Positions 51,332 to 60,923 of a DNA stretch of 64,000 nt are shown one piece after another; the first letter of the stretch is position 1; the number at the start of each line of letters is the position of its first letter. Position numbers and translations under genes: made by a program. The notes beneath the pieces were generated by a model. The model did no database searches, was not told where the DNA came from, and was given only the letters and a program-made list of their open reading frames with translations. The stretch comes from Psychrobacillus sp. FSL K6-4046 (GTDB taxonomy: Bacteria > Bacillota > Bacilli > Bacillales_A > Planococcaceae), in NCBI RefSeq assembly GCF_038624605.1, contig NZ_CP152020.1, positions 2,411,312 through 2,475,311 of the forward strand, written 5' to 3'.

Positions 51332-51703
51332 TTATTTGAACGGTAATAGTTGCTCCGAATCTTCGTATTTAGAAGCCATAGTCCCTACTAATCCCACTAC
51401 GTCACATTTATCATCTTTACAACCAAAGATATATGCCTGCTCACTGGTATATACAATTACGTCATAGTGATAAGGAAATACCCCTCCCTTGTTTCTATCA
51501 ACAATTTGATTGACTGCAAGAACTCCCTCTGATTCATCTATTGTTTTAAATTTCTGACTGCTTATTACTAATTGTACCATTTCTCCTAAAATGACCCGAT
51601 CCTTTTCGTTAGGTGTATACATCCCTTTCCAGAAAATATTGCCAAACAGCAATACATTTACACATAAACTTATAACTAAAATTATAACTAACCAATTTTT
51701 CAT
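51332..51703 (-). CDS. membrane-anchored hypothetical protein
   Basis: The 123-residue protein has one N-terminal hydrophobic segment (LVIILVISLCVNVLLFGNIF) and an outside domain with FPYHYDVIVYTSEQAYIFGC followed by KDDKCDVVG, where two cysteines could form a disulfide. Its start overlaps the end of the gene at 51,700 by four bases, so it is translationally coupled to that membrane protein. Function is unknown. Confidence 0.68.
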   Translation of the reverse strand: MKNWLVIILVISLCVNVLLFGNIFWKGMYTPNEKDRVILGEMVQLVISSQKFKTIDESEGVLAVNQIVDRNKGGVFPYHYDVIVYTSEQAYIFGCKDDKCDVVGLVGTMASKYEDSEQLLPFK

Positions 51704-52488
51704 CTTTTCCTATCCCTCCTACCAGTTGATCTAATAACAAACCATTGTGGGATGCAATTTAAAAGGAAGATAATAAAAAATATAGTTGTTTGCCTAAATG
51801 GTTTAAAAAAATATCCCCAATCCTCTTTTATATCCATCATGTGTATAAAATATAAAGAACTAATAGCAGATAATAAATTCCCTACAACTAGAACAGGTAC
51901 AAATAGAAATGCTTTGCAAATATACGCTAGAGCTATACAAATGATAATCATTGATAGGTATCCGAGCAATGACCCTTTTGTATAATCCAAATACATGCCG
52001 TAGTAGCCAAAAGGCAAACAATAAAACAAAAGAACCAAAATAAGTAAACTCGTATTCCGCACCTTCCACTTATACTTTAAAAGGCTGCCAGCTAAAATGG
52101 TTAGGTATAGGAGAGAAACAATCAAAGAAAAATTTCCGTAGCTCAAATTCAATAATTTGTTTAGTCCAAAAAGTGGAATGACGAAAATAACATACAAAGG
52201 ATATTGTATATTAGCTAATACATCTAAGACAACATAATCGAAAAGATGATTTTCCGTAAGATTTACAACAAATATAACTAAGGTTGCTACAAATCCAATG
52301 CCATATAAAGCAGTGCCATCCTTTACACTCGAGTAATATAGGATGCCTATTAAGAACAGTACAGAAATAGCTAAGTTGAAAATACTTATCCGATGGTCTG
52401 GAAATTTAATCGCAGGCATGAAATTAATAAGCAATGCGCTGATGAAAATAACTATAATTATAATTTGATATTTGTTTATATTCTTCAT
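51700..52488 (-). CDS. polytopic membrane protein
   Basis: The 262-residue protein has about eight hydrophobic segments (for example IIIVIFISALLINFMPAIKF, TSLLILVLLFYCLPFGYYGM) and no recognised motif. It is the first gene of a coupled pair with 51,332. A 46-base palindrome lies immediately upstream of its start, after the XRE regulator gene, which may link regulation of the pair to that region. Confidence 0.7.
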   Translation of the reverse strand: MKNINKYQIIIIVIFISALLINFMPAIKFPDHRISIFNLAISVLFLIGILYYSSVKDGTALYGIGFVATLVIFVVNLTENHLFDYVVLDVLANIQYPLYVIFVIPLFGLNKLLNLSYGNFSLIVSLLYLTILAGSLLKYKWKVRNTSLLILVLLFYCLPFGYYGMYLDYTKGSLLGYLSMIIICIALAYICKAFLFVPVLVVGNLLSAISSLYFIHMMDIKEDWGYFFKPFRQTTIFFIIFLLNCIPQWFVIRSTGRRDRKR

Positions 52489-52489
52489 A

Positions 52490-52535
52490 CTAAAACTCCC
52501 CTTTAGTGTAATTTTACACTAAAGGGGAGTTTTAG
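52490..52535. terminator. 46-bp palindrome with 22-bp perfect stem
   Basis: CTAAAACTCCCCTTTAGTGT and its exact complement form a stem of 22 base pairs with a two-base loop. It lies seven bases after the XRE gene stop and directly before the start of the membrane protein at 52,488, so it may be the terminator of the regulator gene and also shape the leader of the next gene. No long T-run follows, which is unusual. Confidence 0.65.
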
Positions 52536-52541
52536 ACAACA

Positions 52542-52997
52542 TTAAATTTTCTGACTAATAATATTCCACTTATCTCTTGCTACCGCTTCATCAAACGTGC
52601 TAAGAATTCGATAATTTTCTTCATCTACTATTCGAAAATGCTTGCTAAGTACATTTTGCTGTAAGCGAAAACCATTTTTTTCTTCAACATTTTTCCACCA
52701 TATATAGCCACCTAATGTTTTATCCTTTGGACGTATAATCACATCGTGGGCAGTGAGCTCTATTACCTCCATAGGATCTCCACCAATATGATTTTGCAAG
52801 GTTGGGCTATCACGGAATAAGGCACATATAGCGATAGTGGTCGTCCAATTTGCTAGTGTCCTTCCCTTTTCTATTTGTACTAATGTTTTTTTGGAGATTC
52901 CTAGTAGCTCCGCCATTTTATCTTGTGTATAGTCGTTCTCTACTCTGACTAGCTTGAGGCTTTCAGAAGTAATATGTATTAAAAAATCACGATCCAT
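52542..52997 (-). CDS. XRE-family transcriptional regulator
   Basis: The 151-residue protein has an N-terminal helix-turn-helix (VRVENDYTQDKMAELLGISK then KTLVQIEKGRT), followed by about 85 residues (GGYIWWKNVEEKNGFRLQQN, STFDEAVARDKWNIIS) of unknown type. I chose the ATG at 52,997 with GAGGTGA upstream; the frame is open further but lacks a site. It ends within eight bases of the palindrome at 52,490. It probably controls neighbours, including the MFS gene upstream. Confidence 0.8.
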   Translation of the reverse strand: MDRDFLIHITSESLKLVRVENDYTQDKMAELLGISKKTLVQIEKGRTLANWTTTIAICALFRDSPTLQNHIGGDPMEVIELTAHDVIIRPKDKTLGGYIWWKNVEEKNGFRLQQNVLSKHFRIVDEENYRILSTFDEAVARDKWNIISQKI

Positions 52998-53094
52998 GCA
53001 AATCACCTCGCGTTGTTTACACTCATTATAACTGATACAGTTCCAACAACATACAGAAAGCTCAGTAATATAACTGAGCTCCTGCATGACAACT

Positions 53095-54288
53095 TTAATT
53101 AAACAACCTTCTATTCTTTAAAACTACCAAGCTCACCAAAAGTAGTAGTACACCTGAAAGAATAAATACTATTCTTACGCCGACTAAATCTACTGCAATA
53201 CCTATGGCTAAGGAAGATATACCAAACAGCCCAGTACCTACTGTACCTAAAGATGTATAAACGGTTAATAACTTTTCTTTCGGGACGCTTCGCTGAATAA
53301 TTGTTTGTTGCGGTATATTTTTCAATTGGCTAGTTAGTCCAATACCTACAGATATTATAATCGCTAGTAATGGAAAACTTATAGAACCGAATAGGATGGT
53401 AAGAATACCGCTAATGAATGCGCCATAGCCGATAAAATATTGCTTATAGGTATCTGTCACAGTGGAATATTTCATACAAATAATGCTTCCTACTAATAAT
53501 CCTATAAAAAATGCTCCATTAATAAAGCCCCACCATTGTTCTCCTTCATGGAGGGCAGTCTCCACATAAATATATAGAATGGCTGCTATCCAAACAGCAC
53601 CTGCTATCGTCTCTAGAATATCCATTAGCATAATTTTTTTAAGAACCGGAGTTTTCTTTATACTAATCCAGCCTTCGCAGAACTGGTTCCAGAGGGTATC
53701 TTTCTCATTTTCCTCATGACTTACATCTTCTAAAAGCAACGTAAGTATAGTGGAAACTAAAAAGAAGCCACATACTATAAGTATTAACCAATTGGGGCTT
53801 AGCAATAAAAGTAACAATCCGCCGAACAACCAAGCACCAATTTGCAATAACTGAGTGACAGTTTCTACGATACTATTAGCCTTTATCAGCTGAGCATCTT
53901 CCACATAATGAGGTAGGAAAGCTCGCATAATCGGATTGGCACAGCCATCTAACAAAGCAATTCCACCTATTACAAAGAAAATGTACCAATAATTAGTTGA
54001 ATGCATAAAAAACAATAGAAAAACTACTAACAATGCTAATAGCAAAGTTTTTCCTGCCTGCGACCACACCAGTAAGAACTTTAGCCTATATTTCCCAAGA
54101 AATAAAGGAGTCACTAAACTAGAAATAAACATTGCAGTAGTAATAGTAAATGGCACTATGGAAGAAATGGCGGCTGAACCCGTTAAGTCATATAAAACAC
54201 TAATAACACCTACTAGATAAAAAACATCTCCAAGGTTTGCAATCGATTGACTAGTTAGTAATACTATAAAATTTTTATTTTGTTTCAT
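53095..54288 (-). CDS. MFS transporter
   Basis: The 397-residue protein has about 12 hydrophobic segments, an opening SIANLGDVFYLVGVISVLYD and a central cytoplasmic loop with EDVSHEENEKDTLWNQFCEG. The pattern resembles bacillar drug or macrolide exporters of the major facilitator superfamily. The substrate is not clear. It is followed by the XRE regulator, so efflux under its control is plausible. Confidence 0.8.
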   Translation of the reverse strand: MKQNKNFIVLLTSQSIANLGDVFYLVGVISVLYDLTGSAAISSIVPFTITTAMFISSLVTPLFLGKYRLKFLLVWSQAGKTLLLALLVVFLLFFMHSTNYWYIFFVIGGIALLDGCANPIMRAFLPHYVEDAQLIKANSIVETVTQLLQIGAWLFGGLLLLLLSPNWLILIVCGFFLVSTILTLLLEDVSHEENEKDTLWNQFCEGWISIKKTPVLKKIMLMDILETIAGAVWIAAILYIYVETALHEGEQWWGFINGAFFIGLLVGSIICMKYSTVTDTYKQYFIGYGAFISGILTILFGSISFPLLAIIISVGIGLTSQLKNIPQQTIIQRSVPKEKLLTVYTSLGTVGTGLFGISSLAIGIAVDLVGVRIVFILSGVLLLLVSLVVLKNRRLFN

Positions 54289-54478
54289 AATTATCCCCCA
54301 TATTAATTTCGTTCATTTAATACGGAGTTAAATCAAATTGGACTATACATTATTTTTATCCTCTCTTCTAAATACCTTAAGGAGTAGCTCTGGGGGATAC
54401 AAAGCTTCTCCTATATTTGGCATTATTTCTCTTAATCAAATTCATTTTAATATTTCAGTCGGTTTACATTTCCTTTTA

Positions 54479-55186
54479 TTAATCTACCATTTGTTTTCTA
54501 TAGACAATAGCAGTAATGATATAAATTACTACTGACCATAGAGCGATTATACCTAAATGGCTCCAAACTTCTCCAAACCCAGCTCCAGCATCTATCCTAG
54601 TTGCTAATTCTAATAGCTGAAGGTTTGGTATATATTCAATTACACTTAAAATAGGATATTTATCACTAAAGCTTTCGATTGCTGTTCCCATAGAAAACAA
54701 TAAAATAACTGGCAACACGATCACAGAAGACTCCATTACTGATTTTGCTATTAACCCTAGTAAAGTACCTAAGCCTATAAAAAATATCGCACATAAGGCT
54801 AATCCTAATAATAATACAGGTACGTTGGCTGGAGAATACTCAGCAAGCATTACACTAACAATAGCTACTATCATTGTTAAAACGAATGATAATGCACTTT
54901 TCCCACCAAGAATTTCATACGTATTTGCAGGGGATAGCATTAATCCGCGCAGTGTATTTCTTTCTTTTTCCTCTGCAATCAAGCAGCATTGAACATACGA
55001 GCCTACCATTGTTAACGCAAAGCTTATCGTGAAATTACCATTCACCAATGGATCCATTCCCATCCGGCTAAAAATAGCTGCCATTAAAATAGGTAAAAAG
55101 ACAACAACTGAGACTGCCATGTTTCTACTAAATTCCTTAAAGTCCTTTTGAAAAATTGCGTTTACACGTTTCCATGAAAATGTCAT
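54479..55186 (-). CDS. ABC-2 type transporter permease
   Basis: The 235-residue protein has about six hydrophobic segments and the ABC-2 layout: NAIFQKDFKEFSRN near the N-terminus, VVVFLPILMAAIFSRMGMDP, then LIAEEKERNTLRGLMLSPAN (the EKE.-.T...L motif) and IALWSVVIYIITAIVYRKQM at the end. It overlaps the ATPase gene by four bases. Together they form an exporter; the cargo (antibiotic, lipid or signal) cannot be told. Confidence 0.87.
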   Translation of the reverse strand: MTFSWKRVNAIFQKDFKEFSRNMAVSVVVFLPILMAAIFSRMGMDPLVNGNFTISFALTMVGSYVQCCLIAEEKERNTLRGLMLSPANTYEILGGKSALSFVLTMIVAIVSVMLAEYSPANVPVLLLGLALCAIFFIGLGTLLGLIAKSVMESSVIVLPVILLFSMGTAIESFSDKYPILSVIEYIPNLQLLELATRIDAGAGFGEVWSHLGIIALWSVVIYIITAIVYRKQMVD

Positions 55187-56031
55187 ATTAATTCTCCTCC
55201 AGTCACTTTGACAAAAATATCACCTAATGTAGGCTCATTGGAATGTACAGTGGAAATACGATTCTCCTTCATCAATTGGAACATCGTATCTGCTCCAGCC
55301 TCATCCCTTTTAATTATGATTGTTTCATTGTTTGTTAGCTCAACGGTCATCGTTCCATCTGAAAATTGTTTCTTCAGCTCGCTAGGTTTATCCAGTAATT
55401 GAATTTTCCCTTTATTTAAAAATGCAACTCGATCGCAAAGGGTTTCAGCCTCCTGCATGTCATGTGTTGTTAAAAAGATTGTGGTTCCTTTTTCATTTAA
55501 TGCACGTAAGCCGGTATAAATATGTAACGTGTTTGTTGGATCTAATGCAGACGTTGGTTCATCTAAAAACAATAGCTCTGGCTCATGGAGAATAGCTCTC
55601 GCTAGTACTACACGTTGTATCATTCCTTTAGATAATTCAGCGATTTTTTTCTTACGTGCCTCATTTAAGTTAACGAATCCAAGAGCCTCATCTACTTTCG
55701 AAATCGGTAAATCATATAGCTCACAGTAAAGCTTTAAATTTTCAAAAATTGTTAATCTACTATAGAGTCCACTATTATCGGTAAGAACACCGAATCGCTT
55801 TCGTTCACTAGCCTTTTTAAAGTTAGATACACTTTCGCCAAAAACGAACGCTTCCCCTTCTGTGGGATCCAGCTGACCCGTTAGTATTTTAATAGTAGTC
55901 GTTTTACCAGAACCACTTGGTCCAAGAAAACCAAAAATTTCACCTTTTTTTACTTGAAAGTTTACATCCTCCACTGCCTTAAAGTTGGAAAAATATTTGG
56001 CAAGGCCTTTTACTTCAATTACATTTTCCAT
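55183..56031 (-). CDS. ABC transporter ATP-binding protein
   Basis: The 282-residue ATPase has Walker A in FLGPSGSGKTTTIKIL, the Q-loop region, signature ELSKGMIQRVVLARAI (LSKGM in place of LSGGQ), Walker B LLFLDEPTSALDPTN and the H-loop LTTHDMQEAETLCD. The C-terminal ~70 residues resemble the NatA/BcrA class. It is coupled by overlap to the permease at 54,479. The neighbouring LytTR fusion protein (56,172) is the likely regulator. Confidence 0.92.
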   Translation of the reverse strand: MENVIEVKGLAKYFSNFKAVEDVNFQVKKGEIFGFLGPSGSGKTTTIKILTGQLDPTEGEAFVFGESVSNFKKASERKRFGVLTDNSGLYSRLTIFENLKLYCELYDLPISKVDEALGFVNLNEARKKKIAELSKGMIQRVVLARAILHEPELLFLDEPTSALDPTNTLHIYTGLRALNEKGTTIFLTTHDMQEAETLCDRVAFLNKGKIQLLDKPSELKKQFSDGTMTVELTNNETIIIKRDEAGADTMFQLMKENRISTVHSNEPTLGDIFVKVTGGELI

Positions 56032-56171
56032 TTGAAAACCTCCTAATTGTTTGGTTTAGCATTTCGTATCTACAACCTAAGATTAGAAGATATTTAATGG
56101 AAAGACATTATAATTACCGTGAAAGGAGTTAATTTTAGGATGAATGAACTCCTTTTTATGCTGAATGGAGC

Positions 56172-57212
56172 TTATTTGAGGCCCAACATTCCCTTTAAAT
56201 CCGCCATTTTGGTCTTTGAGAGTGGTACGGACGATTTTTCTGAGTCATCTAGTACTAAGCTATAACTGTTTCTTGTCCAAGTAATGACTTCCCGCACTTT
56301 TTGTAAATTTACTATATAGGAACGATGGCAGCGAAAGAAACCAAAAGCCAATAATCTTTCTTCTAAGTCATTCAACGTAAAGGAACATGCAAAGCTTTCC
56401 CCTTTAATATGTAAATATGTTTGTCCTTCTGTGCTTTCTATGTAATCAATCTCTGGAGGGTCAAATAATACAATTTTTTCATTTACTTTCGTCGGTATTT
56501 TTTCGAAACGAATTGGCTGAACTACTTTTTCTTCTACTACTTCATCGGTAGTGGTAATTTTGTCAGTAGTCGGCTCACTCCTATCTATTACTTCCTCATT
56601 GTCTTCTTCCTTAGTTAAAACTGGGCGCAGTCCTTTTTCATCTAATCGGTATACATTATCGGAACAAGCAACTCCACTTTCTACTTGGCCAGTTAATATT
56701 AAGATTACTTTTTTTGCTAGACGTAGCTCTCTTAAAAGTGAAAAAAGAATCCTTTTCGACTCGATATCGAGATTTTGATCTGGTTCTTCCATTATGTATA
56801 TATCAGGGTTTTGTATAAGCAACCATGCAAGCTGTACTCGCTTTCTTTCAGAGTAAGTCAAACTCTTTAGTTTCTTATTCTTTTGAGCATCTAGCTGCAC
56901 TGCTTGTAATATGCTTTCTATTTGTTCAGAGGAATTAAATAGTTTTTGATAATATTTTAAAGTTTCAACTACCGTTAGTCGTTCATAACAACCTTCATGT
57001 AAAAAGAAAAAACCTATTTTTTTATCTGGGAGATAATCTACTTTACCATTGGAAAGTCGTGTTTTTCCTAGAAATGTATTTAAAAGCTGCTCTTTAACAT
57101 TTACTGTAGAAACGATTGCCGTTACCTCTCCGGGTTGTATTGTCAAATCAAATTCAGGAAAATGAATCATATCATTTGTATGCTTACCAGCTTGAATGAA
57201 TTTTAACGTCAT
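56172..57212 (-). CDS. degenerate ABC-ATPase fused to a LytTR DNA-binding domain
   Basis: Residues about 1-200 keep the ABC-ATPase layout (LTYSERKRVQLAWLLIQNPD, IYIMEEPDQNLDIESKRILF), but the Walker A position reads STVNVKEQ with no GxxGxGK, so ATP binding is doubtful. After an acidic linker (about 200-245) the last ~100 residues are a LytTR domain: YIESTEGQTYLHIKGESFAC, LAFGFFRCHRSYIVNLQKVR, VPLSKTKMADLK. The fusion lies upstream of an ABC-2 exporter gene pair and probably controls it. Similar fusions occur in Firmicutes. Confidence 0.82.
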   Translation of the reverse strand: MTLKFIQAGKHTNDMIHFPEFDLTIQPGEVTAIVSTVNVKEQLLNTFLGKTRLSNGKVDYLPDKKIGFFFLHEGCYERLTVVETLKYYQKLFNSSEQIESILQAVQLDAQKNKKLKSLTYSERKRVQLAWLLIQNPDIYIMEEPDQNLDIESKRILFSLLRELRLAKKVILILTGQVESGVACSDNVYRLDEKGLRPVLTKEEDNEEVIDRSEPTTDKITTTDEVVEEKVVQPIRFEKIPTKVNEKIVLFDPPEIDYIESTEGQTYLHIKGESFACSFTLNDLEERLLAFGFFRCHRSYIVNLQKVREVITWTRNSYSLVLDDSEKSSVPLSKTKMADLKGMLGLK

Positions 57213-57285
57213 AAATATATCCTCTATTCTATGTATTCTGTTAAATTTAATTATACCAATATATTCATAATTTTACATATGAAAT

Positions 57286-57317
57286 AAAACCACGAGCCAT
57301 AATTAGCTCGTGGTTTT
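57286..57317 (-). terminator. terminator of the TRAP transporter operon
   Basis: AAAACCACGAGC pairs with GCTCGTGGTTTT over 12 bases around CATAATTA. It lies six bases past the TRAP permease stop and has runs of A and T at its edges. Confidence 0.88.
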
Positions 57318-57322
57318 AGCTT

Positions 57323-59347
57323 TTATAGAGCAATAGCTTGTTTTTCCTTTTTCTCTCGAGTAAATAATTGGATGATGAATAATATAGCGAAAATAATTAA
57401 CCCTGTAATATCAGAAATACCTTCTGGATAGATTAACAATAAACCTGCACCTATTGCCAGTATTCTTTCAATCCAGCTGACTTTTCGATACCAATATCCA
57501 ATCATACCTGCTCCAATAGAAATCATTCCAGTAACAGCGGTGAATGTTACCCAGATAATTTCCCCGAATGTCGTATCAATCATGAGCAACGTCGGAGAAA
57601 ATACAATCATATAAGGTATTATAAAGGCGGCAATCGCTAGCTTAGAAGATTGAACACCTGTCTTAATAGGATCTCCACCAGAAATACCCGAGGCTGCAAA
57701 GGCGGCCAGTGCTACCGGAGGGGTTATATCTGCTACTATTCCAAAATAGAATACAAAGAAGTGAGCAGACAATATGACAACTAGTGGTATTGCATTTTGT
57801 GCTACATCTGGTGCTAGTAAGGTAATGATAGCTGGTGCAGCAATAGTCGACGTTATAACATAATTTGCTGTTGTTGGAGCTCCCATTCCTAAAATTAGAG
57901 ATGCAATCATAACGAAGAACAAGGTTAGTATAATACTTCCACCCGCTAGCTTAACTAAGCTAGTTGCTAGACTAAGACCTAATCCTGTTTTCACGACTAC
58001 TCCTACAATTATCCCAGCACAAGCAGTGGCTGCTACTACACCTAGTGCAGTTCGTGCCCCGTCTACTAAAGCATCTAAAATTTCTTTTGGCCCTAAACGT
58101 GTACTTTTGTTAATCGCACCTACAACTATACATGCTACCACGCCATATAACGCAGCATGGATAACAGGTACACCTGTCATCATTAAAATAATGATTAAGA
58201 AAATCGGTAAGATTAAATAAATCTTTTTAAAGATTTCTTTACGATCTGGCATTTGTTCATCTGTTAACCCACTTAAACCCAAACGTTTTGCTTCAAAATG
58301 AGTCATAATCCAAATTCCTGTAAAATAAAGAAGCGCTGGAATTGCTGCGGCTTTCGCAATATCCCAGTAGGTGACTCCACGACCGATAAATTCTACCATA
58401 AGGAACGCGGCTGCCCCCATGATCGGTGGCATTAACTGCCCACCAGTTGATGCAGAAGCCTCTACAGCTCCAGCGAATTCTTTTCTATAGCCTAATGATT
58501 TCATCATCGGAATGGTGTAAGATCCTGAAGTAACAACGTTTGCTACCGAGCTCCCGGAAATAGTTCCTTGTAAAGCTGATGAGAAGATTGCAACCTTTGC
58601 AGGGCCTCCAACCATTTTCCCAGCAACAGCTACTGCCAGGTCATTAAAATACTGTCCAACCCCTGTTTTAACTAGAAATGCTCCAAACAATAGGAATGCA
58701 AAAATATACGTAGAGGAAACTGCTAACGGTGTTCCTAGAATTCCATCCGTTGAAAAGAACATTAGCTTAACGATATTATCTAAGCTTTGTCCTCGATGAG
58801 CCATAAACGCAGGGAAGTATTCTCCAAAATAGGCATATACTAAAAATAACCCTGCTATAATAGTGATCGGCAAGCCTACAGCTCGGCGTGCAGCCTCTAA
58901 AACTAATATAATAGCAACTAAACCGACTATAAAGTCTAAGGTTTCTAGACCACCTAAACTTTTAACAAGTCGTTCGTAATTAATTACCCAATGGCTTCCT
59001 ACAAAAATTGCCGCTGCTCCTAGTATATAATCATAAAACGGTATTTTTGTTTTAGAAAGTTTCTTACGAGCTGGGAATAATAAAAATACAAATAATAAAC
59101 CGAAGCCCAAATGAACAGTACGCTGTATTTGCGCTGGATACTGTCCAAAAATTGCCGTATACAACTGAAATAAAGAGAATGCTAGCAAGCCAAAATAAAT
59201 AACATATTTAAAATTACTACCTACACTACGTGTATTAGATTCTGGATCGTATTTCTCTAGCAGCGCCTGCTGTTCCTCAGCTGACAACTCTTTAAAATTA
59301 CTTTCTTCTGCATTCCGCTCTTTTTTATTGCCTTTATTATTGCTCAT
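57323..59347 (-). CDS. TRAP transporter fused permease (TAXI type)
   Basis: The 674-residue membrane protein joins the small (DctQ-like) and large (DctM-like) TRAP subunits. Hydrophobic segments run from about residue 45 onwards; SASTGGQLMPPIMGAAAFLM is the conserved large-subunit motif and LILGMGAPTTANYVITSTIA a second one. It works with the periplasm-type binding protein TAXI (59,919) and an ion gradient to take up small organic acids. The gene follows the DUF1850 gene by a short overlap. Confidence 0.92.
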   Translation of the reverse strand: MSNNKGNKKERNAEESNFKELSAEEQQALLEKYDPESNTRSVGSNFKYVIYFGLLAFSLFQLYTAIFGQYPAQIQRTVHLGFGLLFVFLLFPARKKLSKTKIPFYDYILGAAAIFVGSHWVINYERLVKSLGGLETLDFIVGLVAIILVLEAARRAVGLPITIIAGLFLVYAYFGEYFPAFMAHRGQSLDNIVKLMFFSTDGILGTPLAVSSTYIFAFLLFGAFLVKTGVGQYFNDLAVAVAGKMVGGPAKVAIFSSALQGTISGSSVANVVTSGSYTIPMMKSLGYRKEFAGAVEASASTGGQLMPPIMGAAAFLMVEFIGRGVTYWDIAKAAAIPALLYFTGIWIMTHFEAKRLGLSGLTDEQMPDRKEIFKKIYLILPIFLIIILMMTGVPVIHAALYGVVACIVVGAINKSTRLGPKEILDALVDGARTALGVVAATACAGIIVGVVVKTGLGLSLATSLVKLAGGSIILTLFFVMIASLILGMGAPTTANYVITSTIAAPAIITLLAPDVAQNAIPLVVILSAHFFVFYFGIVADITPPVALAAFAASGISGGDPIKTGVQSSKLAIAAFIIPYMIVFSPTLLMIDTTFGEIIWVTFTAVTGMISIGAGMIGYWYRKVSWIERILAIGAGLLLIYPEGISDITGLIIFAILFIIQLFTREKKEKQAIAL

Positions 59348-59846
59348 TCAGGTTAACTCCTCTCGCTATGTCAAATAATGATAGCTTTTTCACTTCGAAT
59401 AAATAAGATTTCCCTTTTTCTAGTTTTACTTTTAAATTGTATTTCTTCTTTTGGTATTGTAAAAAAAGCTGATCTTCAACATCTCCTACAAACATAGTAA
59501 AAGAAGGCAACGCTTCATGAGCATACGATAGAGTGTATAAACCATCTTTATATACAAGTGTTTGCCCCTCTTCTGCGTAGCTCGGCATTCCAATCGCAAC
59601 GTCACTATATTCCATTGATAGTAAGAGAATTTCCTTGTTATTTAGTACCCGGTAATTTTCAATAACATCTGTTTTATGTATAGTATGAGTAAAAATAATT
59701 TGGAATTCTTTTTCCTTTTTTAAAGGAAGATAATGAGTAATTGGTAATTCCGTACGTGTTTCGGTAAAGGAGAGGGTAGGTACAAAAGGTATAAAGATAA
59801 AAGAGAAAGTTATCATTATAAGAACAATAATTATTTTATTTTTCAT
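59337..59846 (-). CDS. DUF1850 domain-containing protein
   Basis: The 169-residue protein has one N-terminal membrane segment (IIIVLIMITFSFIFIPFVPT) and a beta-rich outside domain with FQIIFTHTIHKTDVIENYRV and DVAIGMPSYAEEGQTLVYKD, as in DUF1850 members. Such genes are commonly found between TAXI and permease genes. It overlaps the permease gene by 11 bases. Its exact role in TRAP transport is not known. Confidence 0.85.
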   Translation of the reverse strand: MKNKIIIVLIMITFSFIFIPFVPTLSFTETRTELPITHYLPLKKEKEFQIIFTHTIHKTDVIENYRVLNNKEILLLSMEYSDVAIGMPSYAEEGQTLVYKDGLYTLSYAHEALPSFTMFVGDVEDQLFLQYQKKKYNLKVKLEKGKSYLFEVKKLSLFDIARGVNLNEQ

Positions 59847-59870
59847 GAAGTGGAAAGCCTCTCTTAATTA

Positions 59871-59910
59871 GAAAAGAGACTCGAAGCTGTACGCATCAAA
59901 GCCTCTTTTC
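59871..59910 (-). terminator. possible hairpin after the TAXI gene
   Basis: GAAAAGAG pairs with CTCTTTTC across about 24 bases, between the TAXI stop and the DUF1850 gene. With a loop this long it may act as partial terminator, reducing expression of the membrane genes relative to the binding protein. Confidence 0.45.
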
Positions 59911-59918
59911 ACTAATGA

Positions 59919-60923
59919 TTACTTGTTTACTTCATCAAAATATTTTTGAGCACCTGGATGAACTTCTATTCCAATACCATCTAGAGCTGTTTCTGCTTTA
60001 ATAAATTCACCTTTAGCATGGCTAATTTTATCTGTATTGCCATAAATCGCTTTTGTGATTTCATAAACTAAATCCTCTGGAAGGTCTTTCTTAACTGCTA
60101 GCATTGCTAATACAGAAACTACTGGAACTTCTTCAGAAAGACCGTAAGTACCTTTAGGCACAGCATCTACAGCATAATAAGGATATTTTTCAATAAGTTC
60201 TTTTGCTTTATCTTCTGTAACAGAAATAATATTTACTTTTTTAGTTGCATTTAAAGCTTCCACTGCGGAAGTTGGGTAACCTGCAGTGATAAATGCAGCT
60301 TGAATTTGTCCAGTTGATAACCCATCAGTAGATTCACCAAAATCTAAGTTTTGAGCTTCAATATCATCTTCTATTGATAGACCATGAATTTCTAAAAGTT
60401 GCTCAGCATTTGCATATGTTCCTGAACCAGGAGCCCCTACAGAAACCTTTTTGCCTTTAAGATCCTCAAATGAATTAATTCCTGAATCCGCTAAGGTAAC
60501 TAGTTGAACCGTTTCTGGATAAAGTGCACCAATTGCAACTACTGTATCTAACTTGTTTCCTTCGAACATTTCTGTTCCTTCTGTACCATAATAAGCGATA
60601 TCAGTTTGTACGAAGGCAATTTGCCCTTCATCATCTTCATGTAAAGCTGTCATATTCGCAGCGGAAGCTTGAGATACCTCAGCAGTTGTTTTTATACCTG
60701 TCTCTTCAGTAACTAAATCAGCAAAAGTACCACCTAGTGGGTAATACGTACCTTGCGTTCCACCAGTTAGTATACTTAAAAATTTATAATCTGCTTTTGT
60801 TTTGGCTGAGTCGCCAGAACCCGAGTCTGACCCACTATCGGAGTCACTAGTTCCACAAGCTGCTAAAAATACTAAAGCAAAAATGCTTAAGACTGCTAAC
60901 CATTTAAATTGTCTAGTTTTCAT
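59919..60923 (-). CDS. TAXI-family TRAP transporter solute-binding lipoprotein
   Basis: The 334-residue protein has a lipoprotein signal with lipobox FLAACG (cysteine about residue 23) and a Ser/Asp/Gly linker. The mature domain contains FLSILTGGTQGTYYPLGGTF, the TAXI start, SFEDLKGKKVSVGAPGSGTY and AEALNATKKVNIISVTEDKA. It binds the solute outside and passes it to the fused permease. GGAGG-type site precedes the ATG. Glutamate-like ligands are known for the family; the ligand here is not certain. Confidence 0.92.
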   Translation of the reverse strand: MKTRQFKWLAVLSIFALVFLAACGTSDSDSGSDSGSGDSAKTKADYKFLSILTGGTQGTYYPLGGTFADLVTEETGIKTTAEVSQASAANMTALHEDDEGQIAFVQTDIAYYGTEGTEMFEGNKLDTVVAIGALYPETVQLVTLADSGINSFEDLKGKKVSVGAPGSGTYANAEQLLEIHGLSIEDDIEAQNLDFGESTDGLSTGQIQAAFITAGYPTSAVEALNATKKVNIISVTEDKAKELIEKYPYYAVDAVPKGTYGLSEEVPVVSVLAMLAVKKDLPEDLVYEITKAIYGNTDKISHAKGEFIKAETALDGIGIEVHPGAQKYFDEVNK

